Part shown: positions 24,378-36,375 of the stretch, one piece after another
Layout of the letters: each line of letters begins with the position of its first letter
Position numbering within the stretch: position 1 is the stretch's first letter
Source of the DNA: Carettochelys insculpta
Taxonomy: Eukaryota > Chordata > Testudines > Carettochelyidae
DNA length: 64,000 bases
Assembly (NCBI RefSeq): GCF_033958435.1
Contig: NC_134138.1
Coordinates: forward strand, 81,082,298 to 81,146,297
Reading direction: 5' to 3'
The notes under the pieces: model-generated
Seen by the model: the letters and a program-made list of their open reading frames with translations, nothing else
Database searches by the model: none
What the model was told of the DNA's origin: nothing
Made by a program: the position numbers and the translations under genes

Positions 24378-25734
24378 GCCCGAGAATGCACTACAGAAGA
24401 ATTTAGCATGGAGTACTATTGAAGTCAATTTGATTTTAGCTAGCTCTCCCACACTTCCCAGAATAGACTAGCATTTGAAGAGGATTTAAATACCATCAGA
24501 ACCTGGGCCCCATGAGGGGTTGAAATTGCAGTCTCTAATAATTAAACTGGAGAACCGACATAGTCCCAGCAGTCTCCAGTGCCATAGGCTGAAATTTCCA
24601 CTTCCTCTATTGCTCTATGAGCCACTAGGACCTGGGATGATACAGCAGCAATATGCTTAACTCCTGAACTGACTAAAGTGGAGCGTTCACATGAGTAAAC
24701 TCTTTGGCCAAAGACTAGCCTTGATGAGTTCCATAGACAGAAGTGGAATGGGGACAGGTTTGAAATCCATGGTGTAACCTGACTGCTTCTTTTTGTGTCT
24801 GGTTCCTCCCCGTCACCACATTCAGGCAAAGCAGCAAAGACCCATGGCCTGTGGGAGACTATGTCCTGGCTAGAAGAAATTGATGATGCCAAAAAAGTTC
24901 CTTTTGAAATGTCCAGGCAAAGGCAGAATTATGAGTAGGAAAGTACAGAAGGAAGGTGCAGATTGATGAGGCAAGCTGGATGGACTCCACAGGGAGCACA
25001 GGGTGAGGGGAGATGGGATCATGGGAGTAAATGGAAGTGAGATGTGAGGTCAGGGAAACAAGAGAAAAAGGAGAAAAGGTCAGAGAAATAGAGAGCTGGT
25101 GAGAGATGAAAACTCCAAATAGGATATGGGGAGAGAATGAAGCACCCCTGAACTGCAACTGAGGTAGAATTAAAAGGTGAATGGAGCAAACTCTATCTGG
25201 CAGGAGTTTATCAAATGGGCGTGTGGACTGAAGAACAGACACAGAAATACCAGGAAAGGCTAAATCACCGACATTCAATTAGGAAAAGATTAAGAAGTGT
25301 TTGATATGCATTCCAGGCCACCAGCTTTCAAAAATGTCTCTGGAGACAACTGATTCCAGACAAAGACTACGGAACCTACCAAATGGATTTCTTCTTTCAT
25401 ATTTTCTTCACCCTTTCTCTGTCATGAAACAAAATATAGTGTCTGGTGAAGAAGCGGAGCTAGGCATCAGCATTTCTTGTTTGTTAGGGCAATCCCTGAA
25501 ATTATTAGACTTTGGAGATCCAGTAACAAATCAGAAAGGTAGCTAGAGATCAGCATTGAAAGCCTTATGACTAGAACTCATCTTAAAAAAAATAGTTAAA
25601 CATTCTTCTATTGAAAAGTGCTGTTGTGCCAAAACCATACTATTTTGTGTTTGATATTTCATTGGGAAGGTTTCTCAGGTCCAGGATATCTGGGGATTAG
25701 GGGATGGGGAAGGATGGAAGAAACAAAAGATTCT
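24378..25734. other. Non-coding stretch
   Basis: Two adjoining minus frames (116 and 139 codons, 24542-25278) look like chance frames in purine-rich DNA; no domain recognised. Confidence 0.5.
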
Positions 25735-25905
25735 CCCGACCACTCTACAGCCTGGTGATTAAGGTTCTGGGTTGGGATGTGGCACACCCACCTGCAAGTC
25801 CTAGTTCTGCCTCTCTGAAAAACTCTGCTCTGAAGCAGAGACATGAACCTGGGTTTCTCACTCACAGGCTAATGGCCTACCCATTGGGACATCTGGCTAT
25901 TTTGG
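25735..25905. repeat. tRNA-like SINE, inverted dimer-like
   Basis: ctggtgattaaggttctggg and, on the other strand, aatgggtaggccattagcct both resemble the 'gtggttagagcac' tRNA-like head. The minus strand contains acccaggttcatgtctctg, close to box B. The arrangement of two inward heads matches a repeat I recall from turtles. Confidence 0.5.
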
Positions 25906-26511
25906 GAGGGGCGGTGGGTGTCCCATTTTTCACAAAAAATGTTATTTTTTATTCTGTCTTAGAACAAAAAGAAATTACAAAGCCTGGACAGTGTTAACAG
26001 AATAATTATCTGGCCATTCCTATTCTTGCTCACCTATGTGAACACTGTGACAAGTGCTTCCAAATCTACTGCTTCTACAATAAAGACATGTCAGAAAGTT
26101 TATGGTTGCTGATTTAGGGCTCTGGCAGTATTGGGTACACATGTGGTGAATGGATCCTTGGAACTGAAGAATGCTGAGCGGCTGAGGGGAAAAAATCTGA
26201 ATTTCTAAAGCCAACTCTTACAAGTTACCAACACGTCTACCAGTCAAGAGCCGACTCACCACACTTACTATCTGGGTTAAAACCTCAAAAAGCCCATCAA
26301 GTTATACAACTCTCTCAAACAAGTGAAACCCTTAACTAAAGCAGGTCACTAAATAAATCTTATGCTCTTCTTGGGTGCCTGGTGTGTCTGAATCATTAAC
26401 AATACTTTAACTATCAATTAGTTTTAATATAGTCCTACTCCTCTAACCTATCAATCAGTAATGCACATCTTAATAGTTGAACATTTTGCCAGCTAGAACG
26501 ATTCCACTACT
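25906..26511. other. Non-coding stretch
   Basis: Nothing recognised before the Harbinger target site. Confidence 0.5.
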
Positions 26512-26514
26512 TAT

Positions 26515-26541
26515 CGCTATGTCTAGACTGCAGGGTTTTGC
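26515..26541 (+). repeat. Left terminal inverted repeat of Harbinger
   Basis: cgctatgtctagactgcagg.. pairs with 30587-30613. Mismatches are the first base and the T/C at position 6. Confidence 0.9.
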
Positions 26542-26924
26542 TGACAAAACCCAGGAAGCATCCAGATTGTGAAGCATGTTTTGTCAATGGTAAGTCAAAC
26601 GTATGGAGTGGTTTTGTTGACAGCCATACCCCACTCACCATGAGGAAGGACTCTGGAAAGAGAGATCTGTCAACAAAATGCAGGTCTGGATGTTCTGGGG
26701 GGCCTTGTGTCCTCAGAAAAGGCCTCCGGGACGCTGCGCAAGTGCCCCAGTTTACACCCTGTTCACAGCAATCAGTGCTCTATGGTTTCCACCTCTGGCC
26801 CTTCTTAAAGCCACAGGGAGCCTGGGGAACCCCATGGCAGGAACCTGAGAGCATGGGAGCATCAGAGCTACATGCTTCAGTCCCCCACGCCCTCACAGCC
26901 ACACCTTTCCTGAATTCTTTGCAC

Positions 26925-28491
26925 ATGGCTGAGCAGAAAGGAGCCCAAGACTGCTCTGGGCTCTCATAGGAGAAGCCTCAAGGGTCCCAGGACCCATCCT
27001 AAGGGTCCAAGAAGCTGGCCCCCTACTGGAGTTTGGCAGAAATTCAGGCCCTGCTGGACCGCTGGGTTGAGGAGGAGACCTTTCAAGACCCCAAGGCCCA
27101 CTGCAAGAGCGCAGGTATTTACAACCACACGGCTGATGTCCTCGCCCAACAGGGCCACCCACACCGCACCCTGGAGCAAGTGAGGGCAAAAGTAAAGGAC
27201 AGAGGCAGAGGTACATAAAGGCCTGGGATGCAGCAGGACACTTGGGAGCAGAACCACCATGATGTCCATATTGTCAGGAGCTCCACTGCATCAAGGGGAT
27301 GGGGGGAACCTCACCCCCTGGGCTGAGCCTTGACTTGGGTCTCAAGGCCCCCCGGTGGAGCAGGATCCCGAGAAGGAGGAAGACCAACCCCTGCTGGAGC
27401 TGGATTCCGAGCTGGACTCTGAGTTCAGCATCCTGGCGATTGCCCTGGACCCTGTTCCTGGCAGTCAGGCCACATCCTGGGCCTCCTCCATGCTCAGAGA
27501 GGGTCCCTATGGTGAGTGCTCCATGTGTCACACTTCAGGGTGTGGGAGGTGGGAGCAGACAGGCTAGGATGTGGATGTTGCTTGACCAGCTTGGGCTGGA
27601 CCTCACGCGGCTGTCCCAGCACGTGGAATCACATGCAGTGGTAGTGCGCGCCACCTGCAACCAGCCCCAGGGCACAGGCGGCATCCTGCTGCCGGGCTCA
27701 CAGGAGGCCAGACAAGCATCAGCATGATCCCAGAGGCACCACAGAGCCCCCATGCAGCAGGATCTGCCGCACAGGTCACACATGGTTTTGCTCCTGTGAT
27801 ATCCCTGTCCCTTGGAGTGTTGGTCACCGGTCACGGTGAGGGGCATGGCCTCAGGGGCTGCACTGTATGAATGACTCCGGTTCTCCCTCTTTCTCTTCCG
27901 TACAGCTGGACCCGCATTGACCGAAGGCTGGACCACCCCCATCACACCGCCAGAACCCCCCTCGAGCCAGAGGAGGTGCTGGAGGGTGCACAAAGGGCTG
28001 ATGCACCATTGTATCACTGTGTTGCAAGTCATCCAGCACACCTTGGAATACCACGTCAGGGTGTTTGTGGAGTGTTGGTTGGGCGACCAGTTAAAGTCCC
28101 ATTGTGACACTGTCACCCGCTTCTGGAGGGACATGCTGGCCCAGCCATCTGTGGCCACCTCTGCCACCCTGCACTTGCCTGCCCTCCCCCAAGGCACCCT
28201 GGACCTCTGCCTGATCCCCTGGGGGATGGCCATGCCCCCTACCTGCTCCCTGTGTGCATCCAGACCCTGCCACAGTCCCTCCTCATCTATACCTCCCCCT
28301 GGTCCCAGTCCCAGCCCCAGCTCAGCCCTGATGAGAGCCCTGAACTTCCAGCAGGAGGGGATCCTGAGGCCAACGCCACTCAGGGTCCTGCTGCCACTCA
28401 GGTTCACAGCTCACCCATGTTCTGTGACCCTCCATGTCCAAGTTCTGAGGCTCCCCAACCTCATCCCAAGTCCCCTGCACACTGTAAATAG
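26925..28491 (+). pseudogene. Harbinger Myb/SANT-like DNA-binding protein gene, broken
   Basis: In PIF/Harbinger transposons a second gene encodes a Myb/SANT-like protein that binds the element ends and brings the transposase to them. A likely start is ATG 26925 (gcacATGg context). The tryptophan-spaced Myb-like helix region is visible at about 27021-27200 (YWSLAEIQALLDRW, then HRTLEQVRAKVK). In-frame stops occur at 26967 and 27000, and a frameshift near 27212 precedes IKAWDAAGHLGAEPP. An acidic linker (EQDPEKEEDQPLLELDSELD) lies at about 27360-27420. A GT donor at 27512 (ATGG|GTGAGT) and an AG acceptor ending at 27905 suggest one intron. The last exon has a helical C-terminal region (VIQHTLEYHVRVFVECWLGD) and ends at TAG 28489, after one more frame change. 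Non-functional. Confidence 0.75.
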
Positions 28492-28739
28492 TTCACATAT
28501 GAACCCGTATAGCATTTCAGATCACTTTTTTGTAAATAGTTTTCAAATGCACAGTGATGAAACATCACTTTTTTGTTCACGGTAAAACCCAGTTAATTGT
28601 TTACAACATGAGTGCCCATCTTTACTGAGTAGGGGTCGGAGATGGGTGAGGAGATGAAGAGAGAGGTCATGGTGGGGATGGGTTAGGGCTGTGGCCAAGG
28701 CCCCTGCTGGGGGGCTCTGAGGAGGGTTACTCGCATCCT

Positions 28740-30185
28740 TGGGAGAAGCTCTCCCTCAGGCACTCTCAGATCTGCAGCCCATCCCGATTGGCCTGGCAAA
28801 TGGTGGCTGTGCTCAGCAGCTCATAGACATGCCCCTTGCTGCTAGTGTCTGTCCTCTACCCCAGGAGGAAGGCTTCCCCCTTCCTCTCCAAGATGTTGTT
28901 CAGGATACCACAAGCACCCACATCTTAGGGGACGCTGCACTCTTCCACATCGAAGTGGGTCAGCAGGCACCTGAACTGTGCCTTGAGGTGGCCAAAGGCT
29001 CACTCGGCCTGCATCCTGGGCAGTTCAGGTGCTCGCCGACCCTGCTGGGGTCCAGTTGTGCAGTATGACTTCATCAACCATGGTATGAGGGGTAGGCCAC
29101 ATCCCCCACAATGCAGACTGGCATTTGCACATCCCCAACTGCCAGCTTACGCTGGGGGATGAACATGCCTGCCTCCAGCTTCTGGCACAGGCTGGAATTG
29201 TGGAAAACATGGGCATCGTGCACCCTGCCCAACTACCTAATGTAAATGTCCGTGAACTGTCCAGGGTGGTTGACCAGGGCCTGCAGCACCATGGAGAAGT
29301 AGCCCTTCCTGTTGATGAACTTGGCCACATGATGCTCTGGGGCACAAATCAGGATGTGGGTCCCATCGATAGCTCTGCGGCAGTTTGGGAACCCCAGGGC
29401 AGTGAATCCAGCCACAATCTGATCAAGGACCCCCAGGCGGATGACCCTCCACAGCAGGATCAAGTTGATGGCCCTCATGACCTGCAGAGGGAGGCGACCA
29501 AACACATACGACAGGGACTGAGGGAGGGAGGACCTGATGGGGGTTCCCTGTCCCCTTCCTGTCCACCCCTACAAGCTCTCCAGGATCCTCCCCCATGAGG
29601 CCACCTCCCTCCAGCAACAGGCCTGGGTGACGGCAGAATGGCACAATGCCCCAGGGATGGGGCTTCCCACCACCCTCCTCCATCTCTTGCACCCTGCAAC
29701 CACACGGCCTGAGGGTTCCCCTTTAGAAGGACGCCCCTTGCCCCCGTGCACAGACTGCAGCCTGAGAGTGTGTTACCTCCATGACTTCCCCATGCCAAAC
29801 CGGTTGCCCCTTGACCGGTAGCTGTAGTGGTGAGCTTCCAGAGGGAGATTATGACTCGCTTTTTCACAGGGATGGCGGGCCACAGCTGGGTGCCGCGTTT
29901 CCGGAGTGCTGGGGTGAGACAGGCACAGAGCTCCAAGAAGGTGGCCTTCCACATGCAGAAGTTTTGGAGCCACTGTTAGTCACCCCACTGCTCCATGACC
30001 AGCCAGTCCCACCAGTCTGAACTGGTGTGGTGCCTCCAGAGCCGCCTGTGCACCATGGGGGTCAGATGCATGTGTGTAGCTCCTGCAGCCAAGGCAACGG
30101 TCCCAAAGGTGATCTTGGGGTTGCTCTTGGTGAGGAGCAGGAAGGCAGCTGCCAGAAAGTTCAGCACGAACCGCAGCATGTCCAT
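28740..30185 (-). pseudogene. HARBI1-like DDE transposase, broken
   Basis: The PIF/Harbinger transposase cuts and pastes the element using a DDE catalytic triad. A plausible ATG is at 30185-30183 (MDMLRFVL). Exon 1 holds the N-terminal region (SSDWWDWLVMEQWGD, a stop at about 29974, then MWKATFLELCACL, then YRSRGNRFGMGKS after a frameshift). A donor (GAG|GTAACA) at 29776 and acceptor (CCTCAG) at 29518 bound a 259-bp intron. Exon 2 has the catalytic core: DGTHI with D at 29365-29367, NRKGYFSMVLQALV, a stop at about 29233, GDVAYP with D at 29101-29103, and E at 29003-29005 followed immediately by a premature TGA, then AFGHLKAQFRCLL. All three acidic residues survive, but the second-to-third spacing includes a frameshift. 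The exact 3' end is uncertain. Confidence 0.85.
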
Positions 30186-30586
30186 GTGGGCCAATCGCAA
30201 TCCTAGAGGCAGCTCCAGCAGCGGGGTACCCAGGGACCAGTTATGTTACCTGCAAATGCAAGGCAGGCACAGCGGGCACTGCGAGAGCTCTGCTATCCTT
30301 TGAAGGGGTAGGTGAGCCTGCAGCAGGGTCAGGGAATGGCTGTCCAGAGAGGTCCCTCTAAGCGCCCATCTCCGCAGGGTTCCAGCACTGGCTCCTGGAA
30401 GAAACTGGTGACCTTCAACCCTGACTAATGTGGTTCCAGGTGGCAGTTTTGCTGAGAGAGTGGCCGGGCTGGCTGGCCATTCTCTGCTGACAGAGCGGAT
30501 CACTCTTCCGATGCAGCTTAGTGCCTGGATGTGATTTGTCAGCAGGAGTTTAGTCACAAGATATCCTCTGACACAAACTTCTGCCG

Positions 30587-30613
30587 ACAAAACCCTGCAG
30601 TCTAGACGTAGCC
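30587..30613 (-). repeat. Right terminal inverted repeat of Harbinger
   Basis: Reversed it reads ggctacgtctagactgcagg.., pairing with 26515-26541; followed by the target duplication tat. Confidence 0.9.
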
Positions 30614-30616
30614 TAT

Positions 30617-30985
30617 GATACTATTCAGAGAACTGAGTGCCAGAAGTTATCTTGATCTGTTGGAGCAGTCTGGTAACTTGAGTTCCTGTTTCAGCAGTAA
30701 GCCTGATAAGGTAGGAGCATATCCCCTATATGCCTAATCTATTTATGGTCTCTCCTTCATGTATTGAGTTAGCTCCCATTAACATTAATGATGTCTGTAT
30801 GCATGCTCAGAGTATTTCCAATTTATTTAGAAAGAAAGGGAGCCTGTGTTGGTGGGAAATGTATTTATTTGTGCTACTCCCCGAGAGGTGCACAACATCA
30901 AACTTTTGCCACCATAAAAAATATTTGTCTTTGAACCTATACCTCAAAGTAGTCATTTTGTTCACGGCTGTCATCTGGACACTGA
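30617..30985. other. Non-coding stretch between two elements
   Basis: No feature recognised; ends with the duplicated tga of the next MITE. Confidence 0.5.
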
Positions 30986-31421
30986 GGCTGTGTCTACACT
31001 ACATCTGTCTTTCGAAAGAGGAATGCAAATGAGGGAAGTCGAAAATGCAGATACAGTGCCGATTTATAAATCTCATGCCTCATTTGCATAATCTCTTCTG
31101 ATCAAGTTTTTGGAAGAGATTGTTTTGAAAAACAAAAAGCAGTGTAGATGGGGTTTTTTTGAAAAAAAACTCCATTTCAGAAAGAACCTTTTTTCCGATT
31201 TTGTTTCAGGAAGAAAGGTTCTTTTGAAAATGTTTTTTTTTTCCTGAAAGAATCCCATCTACTCTGCTTTTTGTTTTTCAAAATAATCTCTTCTGAAAAC
31301 GCGATTGGAAGAGATTAAGCAAATGAGGCATGAGATTTGTAAATTAGCACTGCATTTGCATTTTCAATTTCCCCTCATTTGCAGTCCTCTTTCAAAAGAG
31401 GGATGTAGTGTAGACACAGCC
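30986..31421. mobile_element. Harbinger-like MITE, TTTCGAAAGAGG family
   Basis: 436 bp. Ends ggctgtgtctacactacatc and gatgtagtgtagacacagcc are exact inverted repeats; tga flanks both sides (30983-30985, 31422-31424). The arms mirror each other throughout (cctcatttgcataatctctt, gaaaaacaaaaagcag) about a centre of A/T runs near 31200. Confidence 0.93.
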
Positions 31422-33989
31422 TGACAGTTCTGGAATCCAATGGAAAACTAGACCAGTTTTCCTTAGATACCTGTTTCATTCCTAAAGCGTGACTAGTTTA
31501 TTTCTAGTATTGTCAGTGTTGTAAAAACATGTTGGGAATCAGTTTTAAAATTTTTTCTGTTGGTGTTGCACTGCGGGTGTCATAAATATAATTTCTCTGC
31601 AGGATTTCTAGGATTAACTTCAACACCCTACCATGATGAAACTAGATATGCTGACACACTGTATTCTTACTTATTCTGAACCTTTTAGGCTAGTGAACTG
31701 ATCAAAGTAGATGCTCTTTTCCTTCTCCATCTAATTTTAAAATTGTTCTGAGTATTTTTTAGTATCAGCACTGAACACGGTAATGTACAGACGGCAAAAG
31801 GCATTCTTAATTAACTAGTCACTGCTCTCCACAATGATAGAATTCATTATTTAACAGTGTATATTTAACTGGACTATAAAAAGGTTTTTCAAGTCTATGG
31901 TTTAAGGGGGCACTGGAATCTAAGATTGGTAACAAACAAGACTGAGGTAGTTTTTACCACTCTTTAGATTAGGAACTAAGGAAGGCAAGAAGATGAATGT
32001 GAAACCATGTAAAGAGAATACTTAAGAAGGAGCCTTGTGCAGGGACAGTAAGTACAATGGCGTAAGTAGGAACATGATGTTTGCCTTGACTTGAAGGCTG
32101 AGAAAGGGTAGAGTTATCCCTGCCTCCCAGATGGAGAAGCGGAGGTACAACAATATGTGACACTGGTTTCCAAGGGTCACAGTGTCTCTGGCACATCCAA
32201 GAAAAGATCCCAGTTTTTCTTATTTCCAGTCAGTGTTATCTGTAAAACCACACTCCCTCTCATAAATAAATGGGAGTGCAATTTAAGTAAGATATGGCTA
32301 CTAATTGAAGGCATGGGCTGTGTACAATTCCAGTCCAAGAAAGAGCAGACCTACAAACCATTATTGTCCAAGCTGCCATTTCATATTGCCCCTTCTAAGT
32401 GTTGCACAACTCCAGGAATATGTGCTGGGGATAAAAACAGATGGTTTTCTTTGAAGATTTTTTTTAAAACCCTTTCATGGCTAAATCCTTTAATGGATTT
32501 AGCTGGCTAGAAGAGTTGAGATGTGTAAGTCTCATCTCTGATCACCTTAAGTGTAATAGATTCTTCTCATCCCTCAGATCAGCCCAGGGAATCCTATTTC
32601 ACAGAGGTCTGCCAGTGTTATGTGATGTTATCCATGGTAATGGTAAGTTAACTAGTACAAAATAAATGCTTGTGATTTACAGATGTAATGTGCCAATGAA
32701 ATGTAATAACGAATCTGACAGAATCTGCTTCTAAATTTTAAGAATGCAGAATTCAAAATCAAAGGCCACTTATGTCACCAGCTCACAGTGAAAAATGGAC
32801 AAATGCCATCCTCATTGCTTATGGGGGAAAAATCAATTGTAATGGAAGTGATAATAATCTGTGCAGGCAGAATAATTGCGCCAAGTCACAGGTGAAAACA
32901 ACTATGCTTGTTAAGTATCATGAAGTTTTTAATAAAATAAGTCACAATCTCAGTAAGCCTCATCCAAAGACAACACATATACCATCATGCCATAGTAGGA
33001 CACAGATTCATTAATGACCCAGAGGGAAAAGAGCTACCTAAAGGGTCATCAACACTACTTTCTGAACCATCTGGATTCTTTTTCATCTGTCTCATAGAAA
33101 TAGTGACTCAGCCTAACTCTTTTGAAACAACCATAATGTTTAACATGATATAGCATCATTTTCTAAAGATACCACTGAATAGCTTAACGAGTCAGTTCAA
33201 GTTTCTTAAAAGAACATAAAAATAATTAGAAATGATTTTAAGAGATTTGTGTAGGAGTTGAAAGAGAGGACACGTGGAGCACTTCTTACTTGAAATACAA
33301 ATGACTTTTTGTAGCTAAAATTACATTGTGTTTGAAGGCCCTTTAAAGGTGATAAAGGTTAAAATTGAAATATATTTCAGTGGCAGTGAATTCAGTCTCC
33401 TGCTCAGAAGCTTCACTAGTAATTGAGGTAGTGGTCAATTAAATTTGCAGAACTCAGGGACTGGAAGCATTGGGCAGGAGAGACAGAGATAAGCAATGGA
33501 GATTGTTTGCTGTTGTAACTGTTAAGATGAGAAATGAAAGCATGACTCAGAGTTTTAGCTCAGGTTGTCAGTCTGATTTATGGTTGAAAGTATTAAACAA
33601 ATCTATCTGGCAACTAAACACCATCTGGCAGGAACACTAATGAGAAGCAAAGGCATTGCAGAAGACTCCTGTTCCTTATCATTGAAATAGACATAATGCA
33701 GGAAGAATTAACCTTGAGCGAACAATCACCAAATATATGGCCAACTGCCAATACCTTAAAAAAATCTGCAGCTTTATCCATATTCAGCATCAGAAAGTTC
33801 TGGTGCAGCCAGCTAGAACTGTTTGCCAAGCTATGACAAATTAAGTCATGGCACAGCCCATAAAGTGAGATCATAGAAAAATACCTGTGCCTCTCAGGTG
33901 TCTCTCAACTTAAAGGAATGTAGGTATGTCATAAACAGGCACCTAGCCATGTTGAATACAATCTAATAGGGTGCTAATTACCTCCTATT
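31422..33989. other. AT-rich non-coding stretch
   Basis: Frames up to 117 codons (32157-32510, plus) show no recognisable domain. No RNA gene or classified repeat seen. Confidence 0.5.
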
Positions 33990-34406
33990 GGCTGCATCTA
34001 CACTAGCAAGTTCTTTCGAAAGATTTTTCAAAAGAAGGGAGCTCTTTTGAAAGAGACCATGTAGTGTCTACACACAAAAAGCATTCTTTCAAAAGTAAAT
34101 CGAAAGAATGTGGTGCCCCTTTCAAAATCACTCTTCCTTTCCTGTTTCAGGAAGAGCGCCCCCTTTCAAAAGAAAATGTGTAAACGCTCTTCAGGGCCCT
34201 TCTTTCGAAAAAACAGTCTTTATTTTCGATCCCTGGCCCATTATTTTGAAAGAGTGGGGGCTGCGTGGATGCTCTCTTTTGAAAGAGCAGATCACTCTTT
34301 TGATCGGCTTTTTTGTGTGTGGACACATTCTTTCGAAAGAAGTTCTTTTGGAAGAGATCTTCTGGAAGAGCTTCTTTTGAAGGATCTCCGTAGTATAGAT
34401 GTAGCC
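33990..34406. mobile_element. Harbinger-like MITE, TTCTTTCGAAAGA family
   Basis: 417 bp. Ends ggctgcatctacactagcaa and, reversed from the right, ggctacatctatactacgg; att flanks both sides (33987-33989, 34407-34409). The interior repeats CTTTCGAAAGA-like palindromes. Shared interior and ends with 46087-46472. A 123-codon frame here is a by-product of the repeats. Confidence 0.92.
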
Positions 34407-34853
34407 ATTGTGTTTTGGTCCTTTTATCTAAACTTGAAGGATCCAGCCTCAGTTAGGTTTGTTTTCTGGAATAGATACTAGTGTCAGATGCCCAGTTTGA
34501 GGCACCTGAAAGAGGCCTGGTTCTCAGAAGTGATAGAAAGCAAGCATTCAGAAAATCGGCTGAGGGAAAATATCTCAAGTTGAGCACTGAACGCATTGAT
34601 AAACTCTGAAATTGTCAGCACTATGTCTGTGGCCCAAACTGCACCCTTAGTCAGATTTCTGTAGTAAGGGGTGAGGTGAAATTTCCCTGCCCCAGACAAA
34701 TCACCTAATGTGTGAGTCATGATCCCACCTTCAATCTTTCAGCTGCACGGGCATTACAAGGGAGCAGCTCTTGAGCCCAGGAATGATTGTTGCCTGCTTC
34801 CTTGTGAGGGGCGTAAGGTGTGAAGTCTGCATTTGCCTTCCCTTGCATTCTGA
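34407..34853. other. Non-coding spacer
   Basis: Nothing recognised between two MITEs. Confidence 0.5.
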
Positions 34854-35301
34854 GGCCGTTTCTACACAGGCCACTTCCTTCAGAAGTGGCATGCTAATAC
34901 AGGGAGCGAAAGATGCTAATGAGGCATGGATGCAAATTCCCCATGCCTCATTAGCATAACGTCAAGTGATTTGGAGTCCGGAAGACCGTTCTTCTGGACT
35001 CCAAAACACTGTGCAGAAGCGCGGCCCAGGTGGGGGGGAGGGCAGCTCCCAGAAGGAAGTCCTCCTTCTGGAGGCCCCTTCTTCCCAAAAATTTTCGGAA
35101 AGAAGGGGCCTCCAGTAGCCCCCCTGGCGGATGCGCTTCTACACGGCATTTTGGAGTCTGGAAGAACAGTCTTCTGGACTCCAAATCACGTGACATTATG
35201 CTAATGAGGTGCAGGAAATTTGCATCCTTGCCTCATTAGCATCTTTTGCTCCCTGTGTTAGCATGCCACTTCCAAAGGAAGTGGCCTGTGTAGAAATGGC
35301 C
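34854..35301. mobile_element. Harbinger-like MITE, AGAAGTGGCATGCTAA family
   Basis: 448 bp. Left end ggccgtttctacacaggcc and right end ggcctgtgtagaaatggcc are inverted. Arms with ttggagtccggaaga and tcttctggactccaa, gaggccccttctt and aagaaggggcctcc turn at about 35094. Flanking tga/aga matches in two of three bases. Confidence 0.9.
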
Positions 35302-35351
35302 AGAAAGAAAAGGCCCATCCCAAACTGTCCTTGTGTGTCTGTACACACAGA

Positions 35352-35784
35352 GGCTATGTCTACACTAGCCCGCACCTTTTGAAAGGGGGATGCTAATAAG
35401 ACACTTTGGCATATGCTAATGAGATGCTGTCATGAATATGCAGTGCCTCATTAGCATAATGCTGGCCGCAGCTATTTGAAAGTGCCACTTTCGAATCATG
35501 CACTGCCTGGGCAGGTGGGGGCCTTTTGAAAGCACCCCTGACTTCAAAAGTCCCTTGTTCCTATTTGGTTTTAGGAAAAAGGGGATTTCAAAGTTGGGGG
35601 GTCCTTTTGAAAGGCCCCTAGCTATATGGGTGGCGCGCAATTCGAAAAAGGCACTTTGAAATTGCTGTGGCTGGCATTATGCTAATGAGGTGCTGCATAT
35701 TCATTGAAGTGCTTCATTAGCATCTGCCTAAGTGCCTCATTAGCATCCCCCTTTTGAAAGGCGGGGACTAGCATAGACACAGCC
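35352..35784. mobile_element. Harbinger-like MITE, CCCGCACCTTTTGAAAG family
   Basis: 433 bp. Ends ggctatgtctacactagccc and, reversed, ggctgtgtctatgctagtcc; perfect aga duplication (35349-35351, 35785-35787). Arms share ttagcataatgctggccgcag and tgcggccagcattat-type blocks. Only 50 bp from the preceding MITE. Confidence 0.92.
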
Positions 35785-35810
35785 AGACAGCATTAAACAC
35801 AGAAGTAACC

Positions 35811-35850
35811 AGTCTCTCCCTCTCTCTCTCTTTTTTCTTTTTTTTTTTTT
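35811..35850. repeat. Pyrimidine tract
   Basis: A (TC)n run followed by T-rich sequence. Confidence 0.8.
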
Positions 35851-35856
35851 AAAGTA

Positions 35857-36170
35857 CAGTTGAACTTTTCTGGTTCAGCAACATCCATGGTCCAGTAGCT
35901 GGGAACTGGGGCCGGGGGAGTTCGGAAGCAGAGTAGCTGGTGGCAGGGAGCTCATATGAGATTGGGAGTGGAGCCAAACTTTGGCCTGGCATCAGCCTGG
36001 GCCAGGAGTGGAGCCTGGTGGCTGGGGCTGACAGTGGGGTCAGCAGCGAGGAAGGCAGCCTGGAAGCAGAGGTCAGCAGCCCTTCTAGAGGCTAACAGAG
36101 GGACCAGCACTGACCTCCCCTGAGCCAGCAAACTCCCTAGGCTGGGACCAGACCAGGGGAGATTTGGCTT
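35857..36170 (+). mobile_element. Possible pogo/Tigger-like element end
   Basis: Begins after TA with cagttgaacttttctggttc, similar to the cagg/caagttgaacctct end at 43837. It continues with caacatccatggtccag, which I remember from turtle repeats. The right end is not found, so the stop coordinate is approximate. Confidence 0.4.
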
Positions 36171-36265
36171 TATTTGCATTATAAAACTTTCCAGTAACTC
36201 ATCCCATGGTGTAGGCATGCTGCAGTGGCCATTGTAGCATGAGAGGTAAATTAATCTGTCACTCA

Positions 36266-36375
36266 CACATGAAGAAGAGCACTATGTGAGTTAAAAGCTT
36301 GTCTCTCAAACAGAAGTTGATCCAGTGAAAGCTATTGCTTCACCCTTGTCTCATTCATAAATAAACCTCTGAAAC
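36266..36375. repeat. Common vertebrate interspersed repeat fragment
   Basis: Contains gaagaagagcactatgtgag, aaaagcttgtctctc and cagaagttgatccagtgaaa, which match in order a repeat widespread in sauropsids ('gaagaagagctctgtg.. aagcttgtctct.. aataaaagatatt'). Confidence 0.6.

Larger units (their letters stand above)
26512..30616 (-). mobile_element. Full-length PIF/Harbinger-type DNA transposon (inactivated)
   Basis: The element proper is 26515-30613 (4,099 bp), flanked by tat on each side (26512-26514 and 30614-30616). Its ends are inverted repeats of about 26 bp with two mismatches (consensus GGCTACGTCTAGACTGCAGG). It carries the two genes expected of a PIF/Harbinger element: a Myb/SANT-like DNA-binding protein on the plus strand (26925-28491) and a HARBI1-like DDE transposase on the minus strand (28740-30185), converging on a shared 3' region. 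Both have in-frame stops and frameshifts, so this copy is dead. Strand is given by the transposase. GC content is higher than in the flanks. Confidence 0.92.

Noticed and set aside
24542..25278. Two consecutive minus frames (116 and 139 codons) as a two-exon gene
   Set aside because: No domain, no convincing splice sites, purine-rich strand bias explains the open frames.
27535..28407. 290-codon minus-strand frame, the longest in the window
   Set aside because: It lies antisense to the Harbinger Myb-like gene and intron; its peptide shows no domain and the sense strand carries the recognisable protein.
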